A stretch of 64,000 nucleotides of DNA from Bog-756 sp963831535. Its GTDB lineage: Bacteria; Actinomycetota; Acidimicrobiia; Acidimicrobiales; RAAP-2. The stretch lies in contig CAWHQP010000010.1 of assembly GCA_963831535.1 (NCBI GenBank), forward strand, positions 372,001 through 436,000, in the 5' to 3' direction. Position 1 is the first letter of the stretch; each line of letters begins with the position of its first letter. Shown here one piece after another: positions 46,706 to 55,622 of this stretch. The position numbers and the translations under genes are program-made. The notes under the pieces are model-generated. The model worked only from the letters and a program-made list of their open reading frames with translations. It had not been told where the DNA came from and searched no databases.

Positions 46706-46945
46706 ATGACGATGGGAACGATGCGAGTACTGGATGCGACTGGGGACACGGCGGTGGCCTGGGACATCGAGGACACAGAAGCCGTGCGGGAGGCCGAAGT
46801 GCTCTTCCGGAAGTTGCTCGATGACGAGAGGCGCATGGCATTCGCCCGCCCGGCTGGTGCCAGCGCCGAGGAAGCCGAGCTGATCCGGGCCTTCGACCCG
46901 ACCGCCGAGGAGATCCTCATGGTGCGGCCCATCCAAGGGGGCTGA
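46706..46945 (+). CDS. Small acidic protein (79 aa), unknown
   Basis: ATG at 46706 follows GGAAAGG. The product MTMGTMRVLDATGDTAVAWD continues with EAEVLFRKLLDDERRMAFA and ends EEILMVRPIQGG; it resembles small ubiquitin-like or adaptor proteins in general shape but I do not assign it. A longer frame opens at 46610 without a ribosome site. Its TGA shares a base with the next ATG. Confidence 0.65.
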   Translation: MTMGTMRVLDATGDTAVAWDIEDTEAVREAEVLFRKLLDDERRMAFARPAGASAEEAELIRAFDPTAEEILMVRPIQGG

Positions 46946-47466
46946 TGGCCGCGGGCTACGTGGTCCTCGAGGTCCTGGGCCCTGACCGGACGCTCATCAG
47001 GATCGTCTCCGGGGCCCATGCCGGCACCGAACTCGTCGTCGTGCGCAGGGCCATCCCCGGGGTGCAGCGACTGGAGGAGATCCTGGGCGAGGAGGTCGAA
47101 TGGACCGATCCCGACGGGGTGGCCGAGCAACTCCTCGTTTCGCTCCTGGACCAGCAGCAGCGATACGAGTGGGAAGCACTGCGAACGTTCTGGGTCGACA
47201 CCGAGTTCGGCCGGGTACGGCTCGGGCGCCTCTACGACATCACCTTCCGACCCACCGGATCGGAGTATCCCTTTCGGCTCTGTGTGGTTCCCGACGGCTA
47301 CCGATCGCTGCCGGCCTGTGACATCTGGACCAACCTTCTGCTGGTCCTCCGGGGGGACCCCGAGCGCTTCTTCAGCGTGGCCAACTGGCAACGAGGGCGG
47401 GGTCAGTGGCACACCGGGCCGGTTCCGATCATCCACGAGCGACAGCCGACGGCCGGGCGGCTGTAA
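46945..47466 (+). CDS. Hypothetical protein (173 aa), partner of the preceding small gene
   Basis: Translationally coupled to the 79-aa gene (TGATG). It has no signal peptide or membrane helix. The strand-rich middle FGRVRLGRLYDITFRP and the end FFSVANWQRGRGQWHTG contain conserved-looking aromatic residues. An E2/RWD- or JAB-partner-like role is possible given the small preceding protein, but that is speculation. It converges with the W-repeat gene. Confidence 0.6.
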   Translation: MAAGYVVLEVLGPDRTLIRIVSGAHAGTELVVVRRAIPGVQRLEEILGEEVEWTDPDGVAEQLLVSLLDQQQRYEWEALRTFWVDTEFGRVRLGRLYDITFRPTGSEYPFRLCVVPDGYRSLPACDIWTNLLLVLRGDPERFFSVANWQRGRGQWHTGPVPIIHERQPTAGRL

Positions 47467-47502
47467 GACATGGACCATTCGGGGTTACGACTGGTTCGCA
47501 GT

Positions 47503-48725
47503 TCACCAGCGTTTCCCCACCATCGAGGCCCGGCGACCATTGGGCACGGGCCGGCATCGGCGGGAGACCTCCCAACCTGTTGCATCGAAGTCGATCTCGA
47601 TGACGTCGGTCGCCGCCTCAGCAGTTGATGGACGGCCGAAGGCGTAGTGGTAGTGCTCGGTGGTCACAGCGGATGGTGCAGCACACCATGGTGGGGCCGT
47701 CACGATGCGGGCGGGGGTCCGGTTCTTGGCCCACGGGGAGTACACAAACCCGTCCCACCCGGCGCCGGCCAGATCACGAGGCTCGTCCGACACGCCGAGG
47801 GGTCGTGCCTCCGATGGGTCGTCGACACCCACCTCGGCCCAAGCCACCACCTCTGCGAGTGACTGGACACCGGCGTTGAGCCACCGGCGCGCCGTGATCC
47901 CGTCATGCACGCCGGCCGAGCGCCACCCGCAGAGGTCCTCGAGCTCGACGACCCCCAGGCGTCGCCACACCACCATCTCGCGCCCGCACGCAACTCCGGC
48001 ATCGATCCAGGGGTCCAAGCCCATCGGGACCGATTCCCGCCTGGCACCAGGCGGCGGCGTCGCTGGCGTCGAGGGCCCCGACCGCCGCACCAGCGAACCA
48101 CATCGAGCGGCGCCCGAACGCCGGCTCGAGCCCAGGTGGATGCCTCCCATCCCGAGGCCACCCCTACCTTCAGCCACGGGTACATGAGCACTGGGAGTGC
48201 GACGTCGAGCGCCGCCCACCCCTCAGCGTCGGTGTGGGCGAGCCCGGCCTTCACCCAAAGGAGGGCGTGATCGACGGGAACCAGAGTCCTCCAATGGGAG
48301 GCCTGCTCCGGACCGAACCCGTTGGATCGCCACCGTCGTACCGATTCAGGGGACTCGAAGCCCAGCTTCCGCCACTCCGAGGCTTCGCCAGGGTCGAGGA
48401 CACCGGCGGCAAGCCATCGAGCAGCTACCCAAGGACTCCTGATGCCCGTACTCCGCCAGGCCTCCAGATCTTCGACCGTCCGGACCCCGACGCCGATCCA
48501 GTCCACCCTGTCGATCGCCGACGGGATGGCATGGCGCAGCTGACGCAGTGAGCGTGCGGCCTGTTGGCAGGCCGTGAGGGCTCCGCCCAGTGCAGCCAGC
48601 ACGGCCTCGTTCCGAGCATCGTGGTCGACGAGTTGGACGCGGACTCTGTCGATGGCGTCGACCGAGACGGCGACCCTGTGCGCGGAGCCTCCGCACTCGA
48701 CCGGAACCACGATCTCGGTGCTCAC
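47503..48725 (-). CDS. Tryptophan-repeat protein (frame broken twice)
   Basis: About 407 aa over three frames: from GTG 48725 to about 48107, then ALDASDAAAWCQAGIG in a second frame, then from about 48040 MGLDPWIDAGVACG to the stop at 47503. It is built of about twelve units of 13-14 residues with consensus W-x3-G-(I/V/F)-x2-P-x2-A, for example WLAAGVLDPGEASE and WRKLGFESPESVRR. The same repeat occurs in the gene at 51555-52451. An elongated helical scaffold is likely. Whether the two breaks are errors or decay cannot be told. GTGA overlap with the preceding gene. Confidence 0.65.
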
Positions 48726-49120
48726 CAGACCGCCCGATCCATGCGGGGGAGGATGTACCGGAGTGCCGCCTGCTCTGGGGTGACATGCTCGGCGTGCCAG
48801 AGATAGACCTCGACCAGGCTCCATGCCGGGCCGGTATTCCGGTAGTGCCTGTCGGCTGTCCGAGGGTCGATGGGCAGTGCAGCCCAGAGGCGGGCCTCCC
48901 GGAGCGGCATGCGCGAACGAAGCAGGTGCTGCAGCACCCCGGCCGCCCAGTCGCAACGGAGATCCAGTCCGGAGAGCAGCCCTATCACCCTTTCGGCATC
49001 GGAGTGCTCGCACCTGGAGACGACCTGGATCTTCTTCCTTGCCTTGGGCTCACTCACCCAGAGCCGGTGGTAGATGCCTGCGGGACCGTTGCTGCCGATC
49101 GACTCGACGTCAACGATCAT
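48722..49120 (-). CDS. Hypothetical protein (132 aa) in the MoxR/metallopeptidase operon
   Basis: Starts at the ATG 49120 that overlaps the metallopeptidase stop (ATGA) and ends in a GTGA overlap with the W-repeat gene. It begins MIVDVESIGSNGPAGIYHRL and is otherwise helical (GVLQHLLRSRMPLREARLW). No family is recognised; the double overlap shows it is part of the operon. Confidence 0.7.
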   Translation of the reverse strand: MIVDVESIGSNGPAGIYHRLWVSEPKARKKIQVVSRCEHSDAERVIGLLSGLDLRCDWAAGVLQHLLRSRMPLREARLWAALPIDPRTADRHYRNTGPAWSLVEVYLWHAEHVTPEQAALRYILPRMDRAVW

Positions 49121-50343
49121 CACGCCGCCTCCCCGATCCGGACGGCCCGTGCCCATCGGGGCACCTCTGGCGTGCCGGTTGAATCGAGTCCGACGAGTCC
49201 GACGACGACGGAAACGCCGGCCGGCGGCCCGGCGGGCCAGGGCGTGTACCCGTCGGTCAACACGATGACCACCTGGGGCCTGGGTCGGAGACACACCGCG
49301 GCAGCGATGCCCTCACCCATATCGGTCCCCCCACCGCCCACCAACTGCACCTCTGAACTCCGGGTCACCTGGGTGATGGCGCCCACGGCAGCATCGCAGC
49401 TCAGCACCGAGACCCGACGGGTCGACAGTCCGACCCGGGTGAGGATCCCGTCGACCTCGGCGAGCGCCCCGGTGAGCTGCTCCTCTCCCATCGACCCTGA
49501 GGTGTCCAGGACTATCGCCACCTCCGGGGACGGGCGGAACGTCCCGGGCAACAGGACACCCGGGGTCACCGATGCCCGACGAGACCGGCGGGCGAAGGAG
49601 TAGTCGGCGCAGCCAGCACTCCGGGACAGCCCCCTACGGATCTCGGCGCTGAGCACCTGTCGCCAGTCGACCGTCGGGCGCAGCCGATCCTCGGCCCATC
49701 GGAGCCAGCCGGCCGGCACGTCGCCCGAGTCCTTCCCGTATCGTTGCAGCGCAATCGCCGTCTGCCGCCGGAGGAGGTCCGCCTCGGACGATCCGACGCC
49801 AGGTGTCCCATCCGGTTGCTCCCACCCGCGGCCCTGGCCGTGGGATCCGCTCCCGCACTCGACGTCGGCCGGAATCGGTGGGGCAGTCCCGTCGGGATCT
49901 CCGGTGCATGGCGATGACCGGATCCGACCGAAGTAGGCCTCGGCCAGCTCAGCATCGGGCCAGCCGTAGAAGTCAGGGGTCACCGGGGTCCCGGGCAGGG
50001 GGAGCCCCTGCTCCAACAGGTCGTCGTTGATCTCGGCGTCGCAGGCGATGTTCCAGGCCACGGCGCTGCCGCTTCCGATCCCCACCTCTTCCGCCCGTCC
50101 GGCATGGTCCCGGAGGAGATGGGCCAGCTCGTGGACGAGCACGGCACCGAGCTCGGGGACGCTCCACTCGTCCACGCACTCCGGGTCGATGTAGACCCGC
50201 CACGACCGGTCCACGGCGAACGTGCCAGCGCCCGGCTCCGCCACCGGGACCATGGCGAACAGGCCGGCGGCGAAGTAGGGGAACCGTCCGGCGGCCCAGA
50301 GGCGGCCGGCCGAGAGCTTGAGCCGATCGAGCTGGCCCTCCAT
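49120..50343 (-). CDS. Predicted metallopeptidase with C-terminal VWA-like domain (DUF2201/COG3864 type)
   Basis: 407 aa from the ATG at 50343, which overlaps the MoxR stop. HELAHLLRDH at residues 71-80 is a zinc-peptidase HExxH motif, with further acidic residues in CDAEINDDL. The C-terminal third is a VWA domain with VLDTSGSMGEE (about residue 278) and a GGGGTDMGEG segment completing the MIDAS. This class usually pairs with a MoxR-type AAA+ ATPase, which lies directly upstream. It may be a regulated protease activated by the ATPase. Confidence 0.88.
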   Translation of the reverse strand: MEGQLDRLKLSAGRLWAAGRFPYFAAGLFAMVPVAEPGAGTFAVDRSWRVYIDPECVDEWSVPELGAVLVHELAHLLRDHAGRAEEVGIGSGSAVAWNIACDAEINDDLLEQGLPLPGTPVTPDFYGWPDAELAEAYFGRIRSSPCTGDPDGTAPPIPADVECGSGSHGQGRGWEQPDGTPGVGSSEADLLRRQTAIALQRYGKDSGDVPAGWLRWAEDRLRPTVDWRQVLSAEIRRGLSRSAGCADYSFARRSRRASVTPGVLLPGTFRPSPEVAIVLDTSGSMGEEQLTGALAEVDGILTRVGLSTRRVSVLSCDAAVGAITQVTRSSEVQLVGGGGTDMGEGIAAAVCLRPRPQVVIVLTDGYTPWPAGPPAGVSVVVGLVGLDSTGTPEVPRWARAVRIGEAA

Positions 50344-51442
50344 CAGGCGGCACCCTTCAGTAGGCCGGCAGCGGAGAGCACAGGCACCAGGGCGGCAGCT
50401 GACTCGGGGGCAGCCGCTCCCTCGGGCCGGCATCGGGCCAGGCTCCTCGGCCGCGGTGGCGGCCACGTCCGGGTGCGAGCCGGCCGCACGCTCGACGATC
50501 CTCCACGCCGCCTTCCAGCGCTCCTCCGTCGTCCGCTCCACAACGGCGGCCGCCACCGCCGAGAGGACGGCGAGGGCCAGATCACCCCGATCCGGCAGCT
50601 CGAAGGTCCCCGGATCGGCGAGCAGCGCCTCGGGGTCGGGGAGGTCCAGGTCGGACGAGGAAGGCCAGCCACTCGAGGGCCGGCCCCTCCCCCACGCACC
50701 CGGCCACCAGTGCGGCATGGGCCTCGTCGCTCACGCCGGCCGCCGAGGCGGCGGCCCAGAGGCGGGCGGCCAGCTCCCACGACCGCGGGCTGGGCCAGGC
50801 CCGTCCGGCTCCGGTGCTCTGCGGGACTCCGAGCAGGAGGCCGGGCCGTGCACTGATGAAGGCGGCCAGCACGCCTCTGGCCCCGGGGAGCTGGGCCTCC
50901 CACCCGGGTGGCACGACGGGGAGCGTCGGAACGGGCCATCCCTCCACCAGGCCCTGGGCGAACGCCCCGGCCTCCGCACCCCAGTCGAGGTGGCAGAACC
51001 GGTTGGCCAGGGGTGCGGCCAGGTCCCAGCCGTCGGCGGCCTGGTCGGGCGGGTTGGCGGCGGCCACCACCCGCACTGCCGGGGGCAGGGCGAGGTCGCC
51101 CACGGTCCGCTCGAGAACCACCCGCAGCAGCGCGGCCTGCACGGCTGGCGGCGCGGTCGTGAGCTCGTCCAGGAAGAGGACGCCCGAGCCGCGTTCGGAC
51201 AGCCGGCGGGCCCAGGCCGGTGGGGCCAGCGAGACCCCCTCGTCACCGACCACGGGAAGGCCCGAGAAGTCGGTCGGGTCGTGGATGGAGGCCACCACCA
51301 CCTCGCAGTCCAGGCCCCAGGCGTCGGCCAGTCCACGGATCACCGATGTCTTGCCGGTCCCTGGGGCGCCCCACAGGATCACCGGTGCCCCGATACCCAC
51401 CGCCACCGCGGCTGCCTCCGTCGTCACGTCGTTGTTGCTCAT
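50343..51442 (-). CDS. MoxR-family AAA+ ATPase (frame broken twice)
   Basis: About 366 aa. The first frame (51442 to about 50665) has the Walker A LWGAPGTGKTSVIRGLADA, Walker B VLFLDELTTAP and sensor VVAAANPPDQAADGWDLA, the MoxR arrangement. The helical C-terminal part SSSDLDLPDPEALLADPG and RTTEERWKAAWRIVERAAG is in a second frame from about 50665 to 50450, and the end SAAALVPVLSAAGLLKGAA in a third, ending at 50343 with ATGA overlap to the metallopeptidase. The overlap and good C-terminal fit argue for indel errors rather than a dead gene. MoxR ATPases remodel protein complexes together with VWA partners. Confidence 0.8.
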
Positions 51443-51554
51443 TGCTTGTTCCTCTCATCGATACTGGCTGGGGCACCGTGCCGATCGGCCGGTTGCCGGA
51501 CCGTCACAGGGCCAGGTCCCTCGGGTCCTCGTGATGAGTCGGCGTGGGTGGACG

Positions 51555-52451
51555 TCAGGCGGCCACCTCCTCCGGCGACGAGACCAACCTGAGCACCTCG
51601 GCCTCCGAGAGGCCCATGACCGCTTCGGTAGCAGTGCTCCATCGGCCACCGTGGGCCTGTCGCCAGCTCGTGATGGCGGCCAGCACGGTCGTAAGGTCGA
51701 CACCGGCGAAGGGCGACTGCACCCAGTACCGGTTCCGGTGACTCCGATAGGAGTAGCGGCGCGCCCTGTGGCGGTTGTGCCAGGCCCCGAAGACCTCGGT
51801 CCAGCGGTCGGGCACCGCCACCCAGCCGTCGGCCTCCGACCGGCCGGACTGTTGGTAGCAGCGTTGACTGCCGACATGGGTGAGGACCCGTCTCGGATCG
51901 AAGCGGTGCTGGCAGAGCGAGCAGACCCACTTCCCATCGGAGTCGACAGTGTCCGGCGTCTGCTCACCGGCACGAAGCAGTTGGATCACCGAGGTTTCCA
52001 AACCGGTCCCGTGCCACGCCAAGGCGTCCTCGACGCTGCCGGCGCTACCGGCACAGGCGCCGATCCTCCCGACTCCGAGGCCCTGGCCCTTGAGGAACTC
52101 GGCGATCAGGGGAAGGACGGCGGCCCTCGAGAGGGCGTAGGCATCGGTGATCGATCGGAACCCGGCCCGTTCCCAAACCGCTGCCTGCTGTGAACTGAAC
52201 CCGAAGCCGCGCCAGCGTGCGGCTCGGAACGGATCTGTGACGCCATCAGCCACCCAGGTGTGGACCTCGCCGAGGTCGATGCCGGTCCGCCGCCAGGCCT
52301 CAGCCCTCGACCCGCAGCCGGATTGTCCACCCAGGGCGTGGATGACCGACTCCGAGGGACTTCCGTGATCGGCAAACGTCGGCCCGGTCGGTGACCATTC
52401 GATGTGGTGGAAGTGGGGTCCGCAGCGGACCTTCTGCGATGGCATCGGCAC
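51555..52451 (-). CDS. W-repeat protein with zinc-binding segment (298 aa)
   Basis: First gene of the MoxR operon. Three to four of the 13-14-residue W-repeats lie around residues 50-100 (WVADGVTDPFRAAR, WRGFGFSSQQAAV). The middle holds WVCSLCQHRFDPRRVLTH and GSQRC, a C-x2-C...H...C zinc-like site. The C-terminal third has RYSYRSHRNRYWVQS and is basic. It is preceded by two operator-like sites shared with the methyltransferase region. Likely a recognition or scaffold component. Confidence 0.65.
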   Translation of the reverse strand: MPMPSQKVRCGPHFHHIEWSPTGPTFADHGSPSESVIHALGGQSGCGSRAEAWRRTGIDLGEVHTWVADGVTDPFRAARWRGFGFSSQQAAVWERAGFRSITDAYALSRAAVLPLIAEFLKGQGLGVGRIGACAGSAGSVEDALAWHGTGLETSVIQLLRAGEQTPDTVDSDGKWVCSLCQHRFDPRRVLTHVGSQRCYQQSGRSEADGWVAVPDRWTEVFGAWHNRHRARRYSYRSHRNRYWVQSPFAGVDLTTVLAAITSWRQAHGGRWSTATEAVMGLSEAEVLRLVSSPEEVAA

Positions 52452-52458
52452 TATTGCT

Positions 52459-52503
52459 TTCGGTGAGCGAATGTATTAACAATGTATCACTCCGGTCACC
52501 GAA
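52459..52503. promoter_or_regulatory. Two TTCGGTCACCGAA-like operators
   Basis: Site 1 (52459-52471) has two mismatches and site 2 (52491-52503) one mismatch to the palindrome TTCGGTCACCGAA, 32 bases apart. They lie between the 51555-52451 gene and the plus-strand gene at 52685. The same motif occurs at 54773-54821. Confidence 0.6.
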
Positions 52504-52684
52504 GTCAAGAAGTTTCCTCCGAGTTTGGTCGGATCGACGGCCTTACCTTTCACGGGGAAGGAGCGCTCAAGACGAAGTCACCGGGGACGCACCCATCCAG
52601 AGGAGTCGAGGGATCCGGCCCGATGACACTCCGCCAACCGACCGAGCGGCACGGTGGCACTGCCGGTTTCGATGAGGAGAAGAC

Positions 52685-53083
52685 ATGAACGACAACTCCC
52701 TGGCGACTCGTGTCGCCCTGATCCAGAGCAACCGCACGTGGTCATCGCTCGAAGAAGTGGCGCTCGCAGTGTCGGTGGCCAGTGCGACCGAGCGACGGCT
52801 GTATGTGGAGCGGCGTGCGGATCGCTTCCGATGGGGCCTGGTCCATACCGGAGGCGCCTATCCGCTGCTCCGGATCACGGCTCGGTTCCTCGGCGTGGAC
52901 CACTATCGCATCGTCGTCGGGTTCAGGACGCTGCCGGACGGCTCGGCCCTGCTGTGTGAGGACCCTGATCAAGTTGACGAACCGGATGAATGGGCCATCC
53001 TGGATCTGCCGCTGAGCATCCCGGCCGACGCCACCGCAGAGCTGATCGCCGCCACGATCACCGTCGGTCTCGGGACGGCGTGA
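52685..53083 (+). CDS. Hypothetical protein (132 aa)
   Basis: ATG follows AGGAGAAG. The product begins MNDNSLATRVALIQSNRTWS and has an alternating strand pattern around residues 35-80 (RRADRFRWGLVHTGGAYPL). No family is recognised. It is divergent from the W-repeat/MoxR operon and converges with the methyltransferase-like gene; shared operators suggest co-regulation. Confidence 0.7.
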   Translation: MNDNSLATRVALIQSNRTWSSLEEVALAVSVASATERRLYVERRADRFRWGLVHTGGAYPLLRITARFLGVDHYRIVVGFRTLPDGSALLCEDPDQVDEPDEWAILDLPLSIPADATAELIAATITVGLGTA

Positions 53084-53104
53084 CCCACAGGGCCAACCGG
53101 CCCT

Positions 53105-54754
53105 TCACTCGGACGAGTCGTCGCCTTCTTCGTCCTCTTCGTTCTCGAGTGACAGGTAGTGGTCTAGACGGATCGACAGCCTCTTGACAGCCCGGCGGTG
53201 CTCTTCGGAGGTGTACGAGGCCAGCGGACCGTTGACCAGCACCGCCAATCGCTCCGTGAGTTGTTGCGCCTCGGCCAGATCCTGGCGAGCCGGGTCGGAC
53301 TGCATCGACCTCGGGTCCGAGCTCCCCCTCTTCAGCGCCTTCAGGTCGAGCAACTCCCGGTCGCTCTCGTCCAACTCCCCCCGGGCGATCGTCCAGGCCT
53401 TGACGGACCAGTAGCTCTTCATACGGCCATCAGCGCGCCAGTCCCGTACCGTGTCGCCGACACCCTTCGCCTCCTCCATGCTCACGTCGCTGAGAGCGCC
53501 TCGTTGGCGGCCGACACGCGAGGCGTCGATCAGCAGCACGTCGGTACCGGGTTGGGCCTCGAGGACCCAGAGGGCGAGGGCGTCACCGAGGTCGACGCGC
53601 AGGCGACTGGGCACCCGGACCACGATCCCGACCTGGCTTCCGACCTCGCGCCACTCCCGCCGGGAGGCGTCGAGCGAGACGGCAGGGAGGGCGACGACGG
53701 CACGCCCTCCCTCCGCCATGCACCCGGCCGCCACCGACAGCCAACGGTGGTAGGTACGGCGGCCCTCGAGGGGAGGGTCGACCAGCACTAGATCGGCAAG
53801 GGGCAATGGCTCTGTTCCGTCTAGCGACTTCTTCAGACGAAGGTCCACGACCAGACCGCGCAGGTAGAACCTGCTCTTGGCGATGGCCCATGAGGCGGGA
53901 TCCGCTTCGTAGCCGGTGAGTTCGAGGGCGCCCCCCGCCTGCTCGGCAGCGTAGACGAGCAGGCCGCCTTGTCCGGCGGCCAGGTCGAGAACACGCTCGC
54001 CCGGTTGCGGGTCGGCTGTCGCCACCATCAGACGGGAAAGCCCGCTGGCCGTGTTGGCGCTGCCGCCACCCAGCGCTGGGGCGGAGGGGAGACGCTCCAA
54101 GGTGATGTCGACCAGGTCAGAGGCAGAGATGCCACTGGCCAACACATCGGAAATGGCGACACCCAGCCGGCCGGCCCCGGTCAATGAGATCGGGATCCCC
54201 TCGAGGAGCCGATCGAAGACCCCCGTCAGCTCGGGCAGACGCCGCTCGAGCTGAGGCGCCTGGAAGCGAAGAGCTTCGACCGTCGCTCCCTCGGTGGTGA
54301 GGAACTTCCGCACCGCGGCCGGCGAACGGTCGGAGCCTGACTTTGCCCCCAGCCCGTGCAGCGTCAGGATGACGGCCACCTCGAGTCGACGGATGAGGCC
54401 GGCATCGAGCACACGCACACATGCGTCCTCGGCACGGCGCAGGTGCCACAGGGGTGAAGCCATGGCCAGCCGGCTCTCGAGGTCGGACCGGGCGGGCCAC
54501 ACGCCCTCGCCGGTCATCCAGGACTCCAAGTCGCCGAGACGGTAGAGACGGGCCCGTCCCGAGGTTCCGGTGGGCTCAGGGAAGGCCGGTCGGCTCTTAC
54601 GGAGCATGCGGATCAATGCCTGCTTGCGATCGAGGAACTTGTCGAACTCGTCGGGGTCGTCACCCGATGGGGCGTCGTCGGCCCACCAGAGCACGACGAA
54701 CTCACTAAGAGTGAGCTCGTCGTCCAGATAGACCGAAGCTGGCGAGGGCGACAC
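53105..54754 (-). CDS. N6-adenine-methyltransferase-like protein with degenerate catalytic motif
   Basis: A 549-aa protein. The SAM-binding motif I is RVLDLAAGQGGLLVYAA (about residue 275) in an HsdM-like (N6_Mtase) context. In place of the catalytic (N/D)PP(Y/F) it has LVDPPLEGR, so Leu occupies the aromatic position. The N-terminal 60 residues resemble a winged helix, and the C-terminal part (EEAKGVGDTVRDWRADG) is helical. Methylation may be lost, or the substrate may differ; a SAM-dependent regulator is also possible. Operators upstream are shared with the MoxR operon. Confidence 0.75.
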   Translation of the reverse strand: MSPSPASVYLDDELTLSEFVVLWWADDAPSGDDPDEFDKFLDRKQALIRMLRKSRPAFPEPTGTSGRARLYRLGDLESWMTGEGVWPARSDLESRLAMASPLWHLRRAEDACVRVLDAGLIRRLEVAVILTLHGLGAKSGSDRSPAAVRKFLTTEGATVEALRFQAPQLERRLPELTGVFDRLLEGIPISLTGAGRLGVAISDVLASGISASDLVDITLERLPSAPALGGGSANTASGLSRLMVATADPQPGERVLDLAAGQGGLLVYAAEQAGGALELTGYEADPASWAIAKSRFYLRGLVVDLRLKKSLDGTEPLPLADLVLVDPPLEGRRTYHRWLSVAAGCMAEGGRAVVALPAVSLDASRREWREVGSQVGIVVRVPSRLRVDLGDALALWVLEAQPGTDVLLIDASRVGRQRGALSDVSMEEAKGVGDTVRDWRADGRMKSYWSVKAWTIARGELDESDRELLDLKALKRGSSDPRSMQSDPARQDLAEAQQLTERLAVLVNGPLASYTSEEHRRAVKRLSIRLDHYLSLENEEDEEGDDSSE

Positions 54755-54772
54755 GGTGAGAACCTAGTTGAC

Positions 54773-54821
54773 TTCGGTCACCGAGAAGTGTATTTCTAGA
54801 TACGTAGCTTCTATCACCGAA
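54773..54821. promoter_or_regulatory. Two TTCGGTCACCGAA-like operators
   Basis: Site 3 (54773-54785) has one mismatch and site 4 (54809-54821) two mismatches to TTCGGTCACCGAA, 36 bases apart, between the methyltransferase-like gene and the plus-strand gene at 54838. Confidence 0.6.
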
Positions 54822-54837
54822 GAAAAAGAGGACCGAG

Positions 54838-55086
54838 ATGTCAACGAGACTCGAAACATTCCTCGAGGAACAGCGTCGGCCCGAGCCACCGGCTCACTCG
54901 ATGGAGTGCATTACGGTTCCTGACAGTTCGGCCCCAGCACACGGCCCGGCCGGAATCCTGCAGCTCGCCTTGAAGCGCCTTGGGCTCCTGCCCACGGCAC
55001 GGTGTGACTCAATCGATCCCAAATGCCTCGGACCAGGTGGCGACGGTTGCTGCGCTCGAACGCGAACGACGAGGGGTCGGCTATGA
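54838..55086 (+). CDS. Small hypothetical protein (82 aa)
   Basis: ATG follows AGAGGACCGAG. The protein MSTRLETFLEEQRRPEPPAH is Pro/Cys-containing with CDSIDPKC and CC near the end. It ends in an ATGA overlap with the membrane-protein gene. No family is recognised. Confidence 0.55.
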   Translation: MSTRLETFLEEQRRPEPPAHSMECITVPDSSAPAHGPAGILQLALKRLGLLPTARCDSIDPKCLGPGGDGCCARTRTTRGRL

Positions 55087-55529
55087 CCCCGGAACTTCCC
55101 ACTCCGGACCAGCAGCGGACTACGGCTAACCGCTACGGGGGCCAGCGGGCACGGCGGGTCTACGAACCCACCGAGATCCCCCGTGCCACTGAGCCGGCGC
55201 CCGCGCCTCCCACAAGGGCGAACGGTGCCTGGAAACACACTCTCTGGCGATGGCTGGTCCGAACAACGGTGATCTCGGTGTTGGCCTTCGTAGTGGGCAT
55301 CGTCGTGACGCTGGTCAACACCGATCAACAGAGCGGGACCCCTCACAGTCAGTTCGTGAACATGGTCTCCGGTGTGCTGATCGCCCCGGTCTTCGTCGTG
55401 GCCTTTACCGCTGCCCGTCGCCAGCCCCAACGGGGACGGCGTTTCGAGAAGTCCCGGAGGAAGGCCCGCAGAGCGAGCTCGTCGTCGGTGGGGACCGGGG
55501 GCTTCAGCCTCTGGGTAGAGCAGGGTTGA
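55083..55529 (+). CDS. Two-helix membrane protein, 3' end altered by an IS remnant
   Basis: From the ATG at 55083 the 148-aa product has a soluble Pro-rich N-terminus, then two membrane helices around VRTTVISVLAFVVGIVV and VSGVLIAPVFVVAF. After about residue 111 (position 55417) the frame reads antisense through the truncated transposase, so the last 35 residues are not native. It might once have been a small membrane component of the neighbouring operon. Confidence 0.6.
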   Translation: MTPELPTPDQQRTTANRYGGQRARRVYEPTEIPRATEPAPAPPTRANGAWKHTLWRWLVRTTVISVLAFVVGIVVTLVNTDQQSGTPHSQFVNMVSGVLIAPVFVVAFTAARRQPQRGRRFEKSRRKARRASSSSVGTGGFSLWVEQG

Positions 55530-55622
55530 CCGACCACCCGACAGGCTCGCCGTTCTGTCACCCCGAACTGGGCCTGCAGGGCCACGACGGCCCGCCGGCG
55601 GCAGTCCGGGGTCAGAAGTTTC
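55417..55622 (-). pseudogene. IS3-family transposase OrfB, N-terminal fragment
   Basis: LLTPDCRRRAVVALQAQFGV, then a short linker and LRDFSKRRPRWGWRR match the start of IS3-type OrfB, which normally continues for about 200 more residues with the DDE core. Similarity stops near 55417, where the membrane-protein gene begins on the other strand. Confidence 0.7.

Noticed and set aside
48722..49294. A 190-aa start for the 132-aa gene
   Set aside because: The extra N-terminal residues are Arg-rich mirror sequence of the metallopeptidase end; the ATG at 49120 makes a clean ATGA overlap.
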